Part shown: piece by piece, positions 15,889-24,626 of the stretch
Layout: each line of letters begins with the position of its first letter
How positions within the stretch are numbered: the first letter of the stretch is position 1
Source of the DNA: Tissierella praeacuta DSM 18095
GTDB lineage: Bacteria; Bacillota; Clostridia; Tissierellales; Tissierellaceae
Length of the DNA stretch: 64,000 bases
Reading direction: 5' to 3'
Assembly: GCF_900128955.1 (NCBI RefSeq)
Contig: NZ_FQTY01000003.1
Coordinates: 207,373 to 271,372, forward strand
Translations under genes and position numbers: made by a program
Notes under the pieces: generated by a model
The model's database searches: none
Told to the model about the DNA's origin: nothing
Seen by the model: only the letters and a program-made list of their open reading frames with translations

Positions 15889-18800
15889 ATGTATTTTAGT
15901 AAAACTAAATTAACCCGGAAGCTACTTTCGTGGTTGATGATTTTTTCAACAGTGGTTACATTACTGCCGATACAAGCATTTGCGGCAAATGTCGCCGAAA
16001 TAAAGATTGAAAGTTGCAAATCTAATTTCGGTTACGACTTTATGATTACATTTTCTAATGGAGATTGGATAAATGCAATTACAGGCGTAACTGTAAACGA
16101 TCAACCTTATACAAAAGGTAATAGCTCGTACTCTGTTTATAGCAATACAAAGTATTATGCAAATGCTAATCAACGATATGTTTTGATTGGTGAAGGTTAT
16201 AGTGGGGAAAACCCTGCAACTTGCAAGATTGAGGCAGAAGGTTATGCCCCTGTATATTTGGAGCTTACAAAAGATACTTATACGGCAACGATTAAAAAAG
16301 CAGTAGAGGAAACGCAGACAGGCAAGGAATCTGAAACTTCAGAGCTTCTGAAACCACCATCAGTGGAGAAGTGTGAGGCATATTTTGGCAATGATTTCAA
16401 AATATCGGTATCTGATGTGGATTGGATTAATTCCATAAACGGTGTCTCTGTCAACGATCAGGAATATAATGAAGTAGGAATGTCTGCTGCTGTTTGCAGA
16501 AGAACCGGGTACTATAAAAATACAGAAGATAAATATGTTTTGGTCGGTGAAGGATATAAGGGTGACGACACAGCTATTTGTAGAATAACGGCAAAAGGGT
16601 ACGAAACTCTTGTTTTGAAACTTGACAGAACTAAGCATGCAGTGGTTACAGAAACTTCAGATTCCACATCTAATACAGTGCAGAAGCATGATGATGAGGA
16701 GGGGGAAGCTCAATCGAATGGAAGTGTTACAGAGCATACTGGTGAAGTGCCGCATACAGGTTCGGTGGACTCCGACGCAGGTATTTCTAGCAGTTTTGCA
16801 AAAGCCAAGCTCCCAACCATAGTAAAAAGCAGTACAGTTATCAGTAATGATTTTAACATCATATTTTCTGACGGTGCTTGGGTAGAGGCAGTAACATCTA
16901 TTAATGTAAATGGTACAGAATATCTCTTGGGGAATGCGCTAACACTAGACCGTAACACGCATTATTATAAGAGAATAGAGGATAAAATTCTTGCAATAGG
17001 CGAGGGGTATTCTGGGGCAAATCCGGCTATTTGTGTCATTCAAGCAACAGGTTATGATGATATGACCATAGAGCTGGATAAGACAACACACACTGCTAAA
17101 ATTAAGGAAACGGGAAGTGTCGTTCCAGAGCCTTCCGCTCCGGCAGAGGATACTAAGGCTTCGGAAACCAGCGGAGACCAAGGAACAAGTAACGTGCCGG
17201 ACAGATCTACAAGGGAAACTGCAACCGGACTATTGCCTCATCCCAATAGAGTAATGAGCTGTGCGAGTGCGAGCAATGGAAACAGTGATTTTGCTATTCG
17301 ATTTTCTGATGAGAAGTGGATTAAAGCAATAGAAGCTGTAACCGTAGGGGAGACTGAATATTACTGCTCAGGCAGCGCATCAGGTGTTTGGTCCAACACC
17401 AGTTATTTTTTAAACCCCTCCAAAGGAGAAATTTTGCTTGGTGAAAGAGCAGTCAAGGAAGAAGTTCCCACCGAGTGCCTCATTAAAGCAAAAGGATACG
17501 AAAACTTAAAACTGACACTTTCGATTAGCAGAGATAGCAGTGGAAGAAAAGTATATTCTGCAATTATTTTTGGAGCAAAACCAGAAGATGTAAATGTGAA
17601 AAAGACATTACATATTCGACTGGTAGGTGCTTTTGAAGCTGCAGTAGAAGGTCAGGAAGGCTATGATGCCATCGGTGGTGCTTCTACAAACGTGCAGATG
17701 AATAAAAACAGTGATGTAGAGGTACAGGCAGCCTTGGTTGCAGAAGGTGAACAAGTTACAGATTCACACTGGTTTCCTCTTAAGGACAGTGGGGTTGTGG
17801 TAGATGGAAAGAAAACAGAAGCGAAGATAGAACCAAGTGGCAGCGGTATGGTTGCCGTATATTCTCCGTATGACAGTTCTCTGACACTAAAGGGTATACC
17901 AAAAAAAGCTGAGAAGTATCGTATATATGTTGTGGTGACAGATTCTAAGGGAAACACTGTCAAGAGTGAATCGCTTCCTTTTAACATTTACACAGGCAAG
18001 GAAATGTTAGAAGAAAGGCTCACTACGGACGGTTTAGTGCCCATGCCTCATGATAAGAAATTTATTTACGATATGGAGCCGTGGGTAATAACACAGTTCA
18101 ATCACAGCGACAATAAAGTGACAGTGCCTAAGGATATCAAGGCTTGGTACGGCTCTCATATCAATGGAACATACGGAAAGCTGGGATTTGCAGTAGAAGA
18201 TGAAAAAACTACTCAGACACTTGTAGTTCCAGATGGTTGCAGTCTGACAATGGTCAACATGCATGTGATGAGCAGTGTACGGATAATCGTGGAAAAAGGA
18301 GGAAAGCTGAACCTCAGAGATTCCATAGTGGAAGGCATCATAGAGGTAAATGACGGTGGAAGTTTCTCAATGAACTACGATGATTATAGCAAAAAGTTCC
18401 TAAGCGGAGCATCGCTGTCTGGTCAACTGCTACTCAATAATGGTGCCACTTTAGAAAATGCTTCTATAAACTCAAACAGACATTATTTGTCAAATGGTAA
18501 GTCTTGGTATAAAACCAACCCACCGGTGGTAACGGTAAAAGGTGACATAACGGTAAAAGGGCAGGTATTTATTCGTGGTGACGAGGGCAATGCATATACC
18601 AGTGGCGAAGGGCAGTCTGCTCTTGCTGTAAAAAACGGCAAGATTAATATAAGCAAGGGTTCTGTACTCGCAGCCTACGGTGCGGGTAGTACCTATCTTA
18701 CCAATAAGGGTGGACATGCTATTATCATGAAAGATGGTGAGATTACAGGTGAAGGTAAACTCATTGCAATAGGCGGCGAAGGTTTCTACAACAATGGTGG

Positions 18801-21078
18801 AGATGCTATCAACGGAAACGGTAAACTTTATGTCAAAATAGCTTATCTTGAAGGGGGTTCTGCTTTCAGTGCAGTTAGAGGCAGTAATATTCTGCCGGGC
18901 AAAGCTGTGGCATCTAAAGTAGATGTTGCACAGAATATCATTAAGAATATCAAGGATGGAAAGCTGTTTCACGGAGTTGGTGATAGCCCCAACACTTCCA
19001 GATGGAGAGCAAATGTATCGACTAGACCCACAGCAGAGGAGCTTCGTAATAGCTACAAGGTAGATGGTGAGCCGGATATAAATTACGAAGATGGATCAAA
19101 TTCTGAAGATACCCGTGAGGATAAAGTTGTAAAAAGACGTTATAATATTTCGGTAGAAGCAAATAACTCGACCTATGGGCAGGTTACGGGAATAGGAGAA
19201 TATCCGGAAGGATATCAAACAACATTAATGGCAACTCCTAATCCCGGATATCATTTTGTAGCATGGAAAGAAAACGGACAAATCGTAAGTGATAGAGCTA
19301 TTTACGCATTTACGGTCAATAGAACACGCATTATAAGCGCAATATTTGAAGCAGACAAAGCTAAAAAATATACAGTAGCTATTCACAATGGTTCGGCAAA
19401 TGTACCAAATGCTGTGGCAGATGGGAATCAAGCACCTCCTAGTAACAATGGTAGTAGTGATGGAAGTAGTAAATCGGAAACAAAAACTGATACACCTACG
19501 CCATCAACACAGGCAACTCAAAGTGAACCGTCTGCTAAGAGAAACCATTCCTTTTATTCCGTACCAGCAGAAAAGAAAGTGAAGAAAAATAGGAATATTG
19601 ATTCGAAGTTGGAGGTAAATAAAGACGTAGAGACTGTAAAAATTACCGAGGAACAGCTTGATTATAGGGTTCAAAAAGCACTGGATACTGCGAAAAAGAA
19701 TAAAACCGAGCAAAACGGAATAAATATAGAAATCAAGGCAAACACAAAATCCAATAGGCAGATTTCTTTTCAGTTGACAAAAGAAGCATTGGATAAGGCA
19801 GTGGAATCACAGGTTCGAGAGCTTAAATTAAACAGTGGTCATGTGGTAGTAGTACTGAATCAAAACGCATTGAAAGAGATCCAAGAGGCTACACATGGCG
19901 ATATTAAAATCTTGGTAAAGCCTGTGGATAACGACAAACTCTCAAAAGAAGCAGCTAAGGTCATCAATAAGAGACCGGTGTATGACCTGAGCATTGTGGA
20001 CAGCAAAGGGAATAACATTCACAAGTTCGGTAAAGGCAGAGTTTCTGTGTCGATTCCTTACACACTGGGCAAGGGAGAAAAAGATTCCAATGTCATTGCT
20101 TACTACGTTGATACTGCCGGCAAGCTGCAGGAAATACCAAACTCTGTCTACGATACAGAAAATTGTTTGGTAAGCTTCTCAACCGATCATTTATCTGTAT
20201 ATGGAGTGGGTTATAAAGCGGAGAAAGAAAGCTTTACGGATATCAGCAGCCATTGGGCAAAGGAAAGCATTGATTTTGTAGCTACTCGTGGTCTAATGAA
20301 AGAAACAGGAAACGGCAAATTTAGCCCTGAAAAAGCCATGACTCGTGGTATGTTTGTTACTGCTCTCGGAAGACTTGGAGGGGCAGATACCACCTCTAAG
20401 TACAAGACCAGTCAGTTTACTGATGTAGCAAAGGACGCTTACTACTTCCCGTATGTTGAATGGGCAAGCAAAAATGGTATTGTGAAAGGTACCTCGAATA
20501 CTATATTTGCACCAGAAGAAAATATTACCCGTGAGCAAATGGCAGTCATCATGTCAGACTACGCAAAAGCGATTGGCTTTGAAGTGCCAAAGGTTCGTGC
20601 AGAAAGTAAGTTTTCAGACAGTGACAAAATTAGCAGCTTCGCAAAGGACGCTGTAAAACAGATGCATATGGCAGGTATCCTTTCCGGAAAGAGCGGAAAC
20701 TTCTTTGAGCCGCAAGGAACTGCCACTAGAGCACAGACAGCAGCAGTCTTAAAGCGCTTCGTCGAGCTGGTAATCAGCAGTGACAATGCACAGGGCTGGA
20801 CCCAGAACGACAGCGGTAAGTGGATGTACTATAATTATGGAAAGGCGCTTGCCGGAAAAGAATATACATTTAATGCAAGCGGAGAAACCGATGCAACGCC
20901 AAATAACTTAACCTACGGAAGTTATACCGTAAAAAAAGGGGATAGCTTTTTGAAGATTTCAAAAGACTATAATTGTAGCATGGTAGAGCTTGCAAGAATC
21001 AACGGCAAGACAATTTTCAGTGTCATTCATCCCGGTGAAGTGCTAAAAGTAGCGGAAGAAAAACAAGAAACAACATAA
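15889..21078 (+). CDS. Giant S-layer-type surface protein: four haemoglobin-interacting-like repeats, InlB-like repeat, three SLH domains, LysM
   Basis: 1729 residues, exported (signal KLTRKLLSWLMIFS... cut near AFAA) and held on the wall. Four repeats of about 90 residues (approx. 39-126, 156-246, 307-400, 451-547) share the pattern F...W...I..V.VN...Y and GEGY, as in the DUF1533/haemoglobin-interacting domain of streptococcal Shr. Then come a beta-rich region (570-702), a Gly/Asn-rich beta-helix-like part (704-1034), an InlB-type repeat (about 1083-1158, NPGYHFVAWKENG), a Ser/Thr/Pro linker, an S-layer-type domain (VSVSIPYTLGKGEKDSNV), three SLH domains (about 1448-1628), a choline-binding-like repeat (GWTQNDSGKWMYYN) and LysM (TVKKGDSFLKIS...). 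Haem or haemoglobin binding is inference. RBS AAAGGAGG. GC-richer than core genes. Confidence 0.85.
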   Translation: MYFSKTKLTRKLLSWLMIFSTVVTLLPIQAFAANVAEIKIESCKSNFGYDFMITFSNGDWINAITGVTVNDQPYTKGNSSYSVYSNTKYYANANQRYVLIGEGYSGENPATCKIEAEGYAPVYLELTKDTYTATIKKAVEETQTGKESETSELLKPPSVEKCEAYFGNDFKISVSDVDWINSINGVSVNDQEYNEVGMSAAVCRRTGYYKNTEDKYVLVGEGYKGDDTAICRITAKGYETLVLKLDRTKHAVVTETSDSTSNTVQKHDDEEGEAQSNGSVTEHTGEVPHTGSVDSDAGISSSFAKAKLPTIVKSSTVISNDFNIIFSDGAWVEAVTSINVNGTEYLLGNALTLDRNTHYYKRIEDKILAIGEGYSGANPAICVIQATGYDDMTIELDKTTHTAKIKETGSVVPEPSAPAEDTKASETSGDQGTSNVPDRSTRETATGLLPHPNRVMSCASASNGNSDFAIRFSDEKWIKAIEAVTVGETEYYCSGSASGVWSNTSYFLNPSKGEILLGERAVKEEVPTECLIKAKGYENLKLTLSISRDSSGRKVYSAIIFGAKPEDVNVKKTLHIRLVGAFEAAVEGQEGYDAIGGASTNVQMNKNSDVEVQAALVAEGEQVTDSHWFPLKDSGVVVDGKKTEAKIEPSGSGMVAVYSPYDSSLTLKGIPKKAEKYRIYVVVTDSKGNTVKSESLPFNIYTGKEMLEERLTTDGLVPMPHDKKFIYDMEPWVITQFNHSDNKVTVPKDIKAWYGSHINGTYGKLGFAVEDEKTTQTLVVPDGCSLTMVNMHVMSSVRIIVEKGGKLNLRDSIVEGIIEVNDGGSFSMNYDDYSKKFLSGASLSGQLLLNNGATLENASINSNRHYLSNGKSWYKTNPPVVTVKGDITVKGQVFIRGDEGNAYTSGEGQSALAVKNGKINISKGSVLAAYGAGSTYLTNKGGHAIIMKDGEITGEGKLIAIGGEGFYNNGGDAINGNGKLYVKIAYLEGGSAFSAVRGSNILPGKAVASKVDVAQNIIKNIKDGKLFHGVGDSPNTSRWRANVSTRPTAEELRNSYKVDGEPDINYEDGSNSEDTREDKVVKRRYNISVEANNSTYGQVTGIGEYPEGYQTTLMATPNPGYHFVAWKENGQIVSDRAIYAFTVNRTRIISAIFEADKAKKYTVAIHNGSANVPNAVADGNQAPPSNNGSSDGSSKSETKTDTPTPSTQATQSEPSAKRNHSFYSVPAEKKVKKNRNIDSKLEVNKDVETVKITEEQLDYRVQKALDTAKKNKTEQNGINIEIKANTKSNRQISFQLTKEALDKAVESQVRELKLNSGHVVVVLNQNALKEIQEATHGDIKILVKPVDNDKLSKEAAKVINKRPVYDLSIVDSKGNNIHKFGKGRVSVSIPYTLGKGEKDSNVIAYYVDTAGKLQEIPNSVYDTENCLVSFSTDHLSVYGVGYKAEKESFTDISSHWAKESIDFVATRGLMKETGNGKFSPEKAMTRGMFVTALGRLGGADTTSKYKTSQFTDVAKDAYYFPYVEWASKNGIVKGTSNTIFAPEENITREQMAVIMSDYAKAIGFEVPKVRAESKFSDSDKISSFAKDAVKQMHMAGILSGKSGNFFEPQGTATRAQTAAVLKRFVELVISSDNAQGWTQNDSGKWMYYNYGKALAGKEYTFNASGETDATPNNLTYGSYTVKKGDSFLKISKDYNCSMVELARINGKTIFSVIHPGEVLKVAEEKQETT

Positions 21079-21095
21079 ATAGTTATCCCCCTATG

Positions 21096-21140
21096 AAAGA
21101 TACAGACCTGATGATATACATCAGGTCTGTATCTTTTAAT
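21096..21140 (+). terminator. Terminator of the surface-protein gene
   Basis: Perfect 18-bp stem 21096-21113 / 21119-21136 (core GATACAGACCTGATG) with an ATATA loop and a run of T. Confidence 0.92.
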
Positions 21141-21689
21141 GATTAGTCTTATCAATCACTGGGACTGTTCAAGTTTTATGATAAACGAATCTGACTCAAA
21201 TTCCAACACTTCTTCAATAGTATCTCTAAAGCAACTGATAATTTTTACAGTGTTTGTGCATTACAACGTTTCAGCTTGGCTTTCCGGAACAAATATCTGA
21301 GAGAGTTGCCCATGGAATACCCATATAATATTAAGGATAATGGTTAGATGGAGTGTTACCCAACATAATATCGGTTAAATTAAACATTGAAAAAGCACAC
21401 AAATGAAAATGATGTTACCCCCTGAATCCGTGTCCGGATTTAGGGGGTAACATCAGATAATTGGTATGTACTTTTTCTATAGCTTAAATCCGAGAATTTT
21501 GTTGACTTACTAAATTCCATATTTTTTCGGTTTATCAGAAATCAAAGTTCTCTGATATATAGGGAAACCGCCTTAAATTACTTTAAGAATATTGTAAGCT
21601 TACAAAAAATAAAATAAAAAGAATTAGGTCTAACAACTTGAAAGCTTAAGTGTCAGACCTAATTCTCAGCGTATTCAGTTTGCCTGCCC
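21141..21689. other. Degenerate intergenic stretch with two strong hairpins
   Basis: No intact gene. A minus-strand frame of about 34 codons ending near 21170 (reads ...CFRDTIEEVLEFESDSF...) may be the tail of a lost gene; I do not recognise it. 21411-21430 pairs with 21434-21454 around GGGGGTAACATC (about 20 bp, one G-U). 21620-21631 pairs with 21655-21666 (AGAATTAGGTCT / AGACCTAATTCT) and has a T-rich tail only on the minus strand, so it would stop leftward transcription. Confidence 0.55.
21620..21666 (-). terminator. Minus-strand hairpin with T-rich tail
   Basis: 12-bp stem AGAATTAGGTCT / AGACCTAATTCT. Read on the minus strand it is followed by TTTTTATTTTATTTTTTG. No minus-strand gene is visible upstream of it, so the transcript it would end is unknown. 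Confidence 0.5.
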
Positions 21690-21744
21690 GTAGGTTCACA
21701 AGGTGTCTTTATGGCTACTCGTATTTTGGGAGGGTTTATTTTTA
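21690..21744 (+). repeat. Right arm of the imperfect inverted repeat bracketing the island
   Basis: Matches the reverse complement of 14039-14095 at both ends (GTAGGTTCACAA and AGGGTTTATTTTTA). It lies directly left of the non-coding end of the IS110-family element, so it may also belong to that element's terminus. Confidence 0.65.
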
Positions 21745-21794
21745 GTACCATAAATAGTGTAAGAATGAGATACCCTTTCTTGTACTGTTTTTTA

Positions 21795-21960
21795 TATAAT
21801 GAAAAGGTAGAACGTCGAGGATGTTTTTTTGGGCTATAACGCCCGTTATAAAAATTGTCGTCTACCGGCTCATTATATGCATTCGGTTAAGCAGGTTGGG
21901 ATAATACTTCTGTGTCACAAGCTAAAATGAGTGAAAATGGGTGCAGGTAGAATCTACTTC
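21795..21960 (+). ncRNA. Candidate IS110 bridge RNA in the non-coding left end
   Basis: Between a TATAAT (21795-21800) and the recombinase start the sequence folds into two consecutive stem-loops. The first is closed by GGTAGA (21806-21811) with TCTACC (21861-21866) and contains an inner GGGC..GCCC hairpin. The second is closed by CTCATT (21869-21874) with AATGAG (21926-21931) and has a large internal loop. IS110 elements encode a two-loop RNA at this place that pairs with target and donor DNA. Assignment rests on position and fold only. Confidence 0.5.
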
Positions 21961-21992
21961 ATTTAATTATTTAAATACAAGGAGGAGGAATT

Positions 21993-23212
21993 ATGATTTC
22001 AATTGGCATTGATATTTCAAAAGACAAGGCTACTATTTGTGCTTTGAAAGAGGGTAATGAGACTATTTGGAAACCTTGTAATGTGAATCATTTAAAAACA
22101 GATATGAATGACTTTATATCAAAGCTTAAAACTTTATCTAGCGAAGTACGGATTATTATGGAGGTCACAGGAAGCTATCATTTACCGGTATTATACTATT
22201 TAAAGTCAGCAGGCTTTTTTGTTGCGGTCATTAATCCCCTAGAGATGAAGCAATTCTCTTGCTCTATGAGTTTCCGAAAAGCCAAGAACGACTAAATTGA
22301 CTCTAAATTAATTGCAGGATATGGGCTAATGTACTGGCATAACTTAGAGGAATACACCTTGGATACTGAAGTTTATCAAGCCTTAAGACACTTAAATCGA
22401 TCTTATCAGCATTATATGGAATTAAGGATTAGTCAGATAAATTTTCTAGATTATTTGATTGATCAAGTGTTTCCAGGACTGAAAAAGCTTATTCCTCATG
22501 GAGCAGGAGACTTTAAAAAAGATAAACTACTAGACTTTTTAGAAATTTGGTAGCATAAGGATTTAGTACTAGAAAAAACTGAAACAGAATTTATCAAAGA
22601 CTACCGAAAATGGGCAAAAGAAAAGAGATACCATTCCAATACCGAAAAGGCACAAGCTATCTACAAGGTTGCTCAGGAATGTATCTCCACTCAGCACTTA
22701 AATAGCCCATAATTAGAGCGGACGTTTATGAGAGCATTCAGCTGGTTAAACGGATTAACCAAAGCCTTAATTATATTTTATCACAAATGGTTGACCTTGC
22801 CGAACCCTTAGAAGAATTTCAAGAAGCAAAAAAATTCTCAGGCATTTTTGACAAGTTAGCACTACAATTGACAGCTGAATTTGGAGACTTAAGTAAATTT
22901 AAAAACAAAAAATGTCTCATATCTTACATTGGAATTGACGCTCCACCATATGAATCGGTTGGATTCAAAGGCAACCAACGTAAGATTTCCAAAAGAGGTA
23001 ATGCAATTCTTAGAAAAGTTGGCTATCAAGCAATGAAATGTATGATGAGTGCAAAAGACCTAGACAATCCTGTTTACTGTTACATGATTAAAAAAGAAGA
23101 AGGTAAAGCTAAGAAAGTTTGTAAATTTGCAGGACTGAATAAATTTTTAAGAATCTACTATGTTAGAGTTATAGAAGCAAAAATAGTAGGAGAGATAAAA
23201 AGGGTAGTATAA
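21993..23212 (+). pseudogene. IS110-family DEDD transposase, inactivated
   Basis: An N-terminal RuvC-like DEDD domain is visible: Asp7 (GIDISKDKATIC), Glu57 (IIMEVTGSYH), Asp100 and Asp103 (AKND-stop-IDSKLIAGYG). A TAA replaces one codon between the last two catalytic Asp residues (22293-22295), and a TAG breaks the frame at 22551-22553. Near 22705-22715 the frame shifts (a base lost around AATAGCCC), after which the C-terminal Transposase_20-like part resumes: GIDAPPYESVGFKGNQRKISKRGNAILRKVGYQ and KKVCKFAGLNKFLRIYY. At least three lesions, so not functional. The start has GGAGGAGG. Confidence 0.9.
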
Positions 23213-23241
23213 AGAATCTTATACGAATCTTAGGATGTAAA

Positions 23242-23265
23242 AAGCCGAATCATGGTCGGCTTATT
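23242..23265 (+). terminator. Short hairpin downstream of the IS110 remnant
   Basis: AAGCCGA (23242-23248) pairs with TCGGCTT (23256-23262), followed by ATTTG. About 30 bases later, CAAGATGA (23295-23302) and TCATCTTG (23316-23323) form a second dyad around T6A6. The remaining sequence to 23502 is AT-rich with no gene. Confidence 0.55.
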
Positions 23266-23502
23266 TGTTATGGATAAAATTAAATATATACAATCAAGAT
23301 GAATTTTTTAAAAAATCATCTTGAATTTTGTTAGCAGGTTTTTATGCTTTTTTTGAATAAGATTTTTTAAAAATGCTTATATAAGTCTTAAATTTATCAT
23401 CATATTTATAGGATATATATTTAATATATACCATTTACAATTAAAAAATATAAAATTGGTTACAATATATTAGAAATACTTTACTTAGGAAGGTGGCTTC
23501 AT

Positions 23503-24501
23503 ATGAGAACTTTTTCTAAGGTTTTTATTATATCATTTATCTGTTTTTTTATTGCAATATCCATTGGTTCTTATTCTTATATAAAAGAAAAGAATATAGA
23601 ATTTGAAGGCAATATTAATATACCATTAATGGATAAAATGGATATTAGTAAAACCATAGTTAAAAAATTAGAAACAGACACAAAGGAACCGGAGGTGTAT
23701 TCTAACTTAAAAGAAGCTATAGAAAAGAGTAATAGGGTAAATTTTGTAATATTAGGAATGGAAGATGTAAGGACGGATACTATTATATTTGCCTCTTTTT
23801 GCCCAGATACTAAAAAGGTTAATTTAGTAAATATACCTCGAGATACTTATATTCATAGAAAAGGATATAATACAGCAGAGCAAAGGAAAATAAATAGTGT
23901 ATATGGAGAGCATGGAGTGGAAGGAGTTAAAAAAACTGTATCTCATATATTAAATGAAGTACCGATTCATCATTATATTATGTTAGATTACAAAGGAGTA
24001 GAAAAAATTGTTGATGGATTAAATGGTGTTGAAGTAGAGGTGCCTTTTCATATGAAATATAAAGATCCTACAGCAAGTCCTCCATTAAATATAGACATTC
24101 CACCTGGGAAACAAGTATTAGATGGTAAAAGTTCAATAGAGTTCTTGAGATATAGAAAAGGAAATAATAAAAAAGGTGGTTATATAGATGGAGATTTAGG
24201 AAGAATAAAGGCTCAACAAAGGTTTATACAGTCATTTATAGGGAAGGCATCAGAAAACATATTAACTGTTATTACAAAAGGTTTTAATCATGTTAAAACT
24301 GATATTAATTTAATGGACACATTGTCCTATGGTAGAAAAGCTATTGGAATTAATAATGAAGATTTTGAAATGCTTACATTACCAGGAAAAGCAGAGTTTA
24401 GAAAAATAAATAAAAAAGTATTATCATATTTCATCTATGATAAAATAGAAGCAACAAAATTATTAGAAAAAATATATAATGTAAAAAGCCCAAATCTTTG
24501 A
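23503..24501 (+). CDS. LytR-CpsA-Psr (LCP) family cell-wall ligase
   Basis: Predicted phosphotransferase that attaches polyprenyl-linked glycopolymers to peptidoglycan on the outer membrane face. A single N-terminal membrane anchor (about residues 7-25) is followed by the LCP domain: FVILGMEDVRTDTIIF, VNIPRDTYI, RKINSVYGEHGVEGVKKTV, GVEVEVPFHMKY and FLRYRKG...DLGRIKAQQRF. The Asp/Arg residues of the pyrophosphate site are present. 332 residues, family length. AGGAAGGTGG precedes the ATG. Its terminator stem overlaps the 3' end of the gene. Confidence 0.9.
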   Translation: MRTFSKVFIISFICFFIAISIGSYSYIKEKNIEFEGNINIPLMDKMDISKTIVKKLETDTKEPEVYSNLKEAIEKSNRVNFVILGMEDVRTDTIIFASFCPDTKKVNLVNIPRDTYIHRKGYNTAEQRKINSVYGEHGVEGVKKTVSHILNEVPIHHYIMLDYKGVEKIVDGLNGVEVEVPFHMKYKDPTASPPLNIDIPPGKQVLDGKSSIEFLRYRKGNNKKGGYIDGDLGRIKAQQRFIQSFIGKASENILTVITKGFNHVKTDINLMDTLSYGRKAIGINNEDFEMLTLPGKAEFRKINKKVLSYFIYDKIEATKLLEKIYNVKSPNL

Positions 24502-24525
24502 TTTTCCATAAGGGCTTTTTTATAT
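24483..24525 (+). terminator. Terminator of the LCP gene
   Basis: AAAAAGCCC (24483-24491) pairs with GGGCTTTTT (24512-24520). The loop includes the stop codon and a T-run follows. Confidence 0.85.
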
Positions 24526-24529
24526 ATTA

Positions 24530-24602
24530 AAAAGACTCTCCACCATGCTCAAGATGACAATATATTTATCATTTTGAACACAGAGAAGAATCTATACTTT
24601 AA
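24530..24602. repeat. Dispersed imperfect palindrome, copy 1
   Basis: GACTCTCCACCATGCTCAAG... on the left and the reverse complement of ...AACACAGAGAAGAATCTATAC on the right are two versions of the same roughly 28-base unit (consensus AGATTCTTCnC...AATGACA). A second copy lies at 54722-54788. Confidence 0.65.
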
Positions 24603-24626
24603 TTTATAATTTTAAGTTGTAAAGAT

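Larger units (their letters stand above)
21745..23265 (+). mobile_element. Decayed IS110-family insertion element
   Basis: It comprises a non-coding left end of about 250 bases, a broken recombinase frame (21993-23212) and a short right end with a hairpin (AAGCCGA / TCGGCTT, 23242-23262). IS110 elements lack terminal inverted repeats, so the exact ends cannot be fixed from one copy. Confidence 0.7.

Noticed and set aside
18403..18414. SGAS tetrapeptide in the surface protein as an ApbE flavinylation site.
   Set aside because: The surrounding sequence is a Gly/Asn-rich beta-helix-like region, not an FMN-binding domain, and the acidic residues of the motif are absent. Kept only as a remark under the apbE finding.
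16622..19582. Open frames on both strands inside the giant surface-protein gene, up to 160 codons.
   Set aside because: They overlap a continuous 1729-codon frame with signal peptide, repeats and SLH domains, and lack ribosome binding sites. They reflect the higher GC of this gene.
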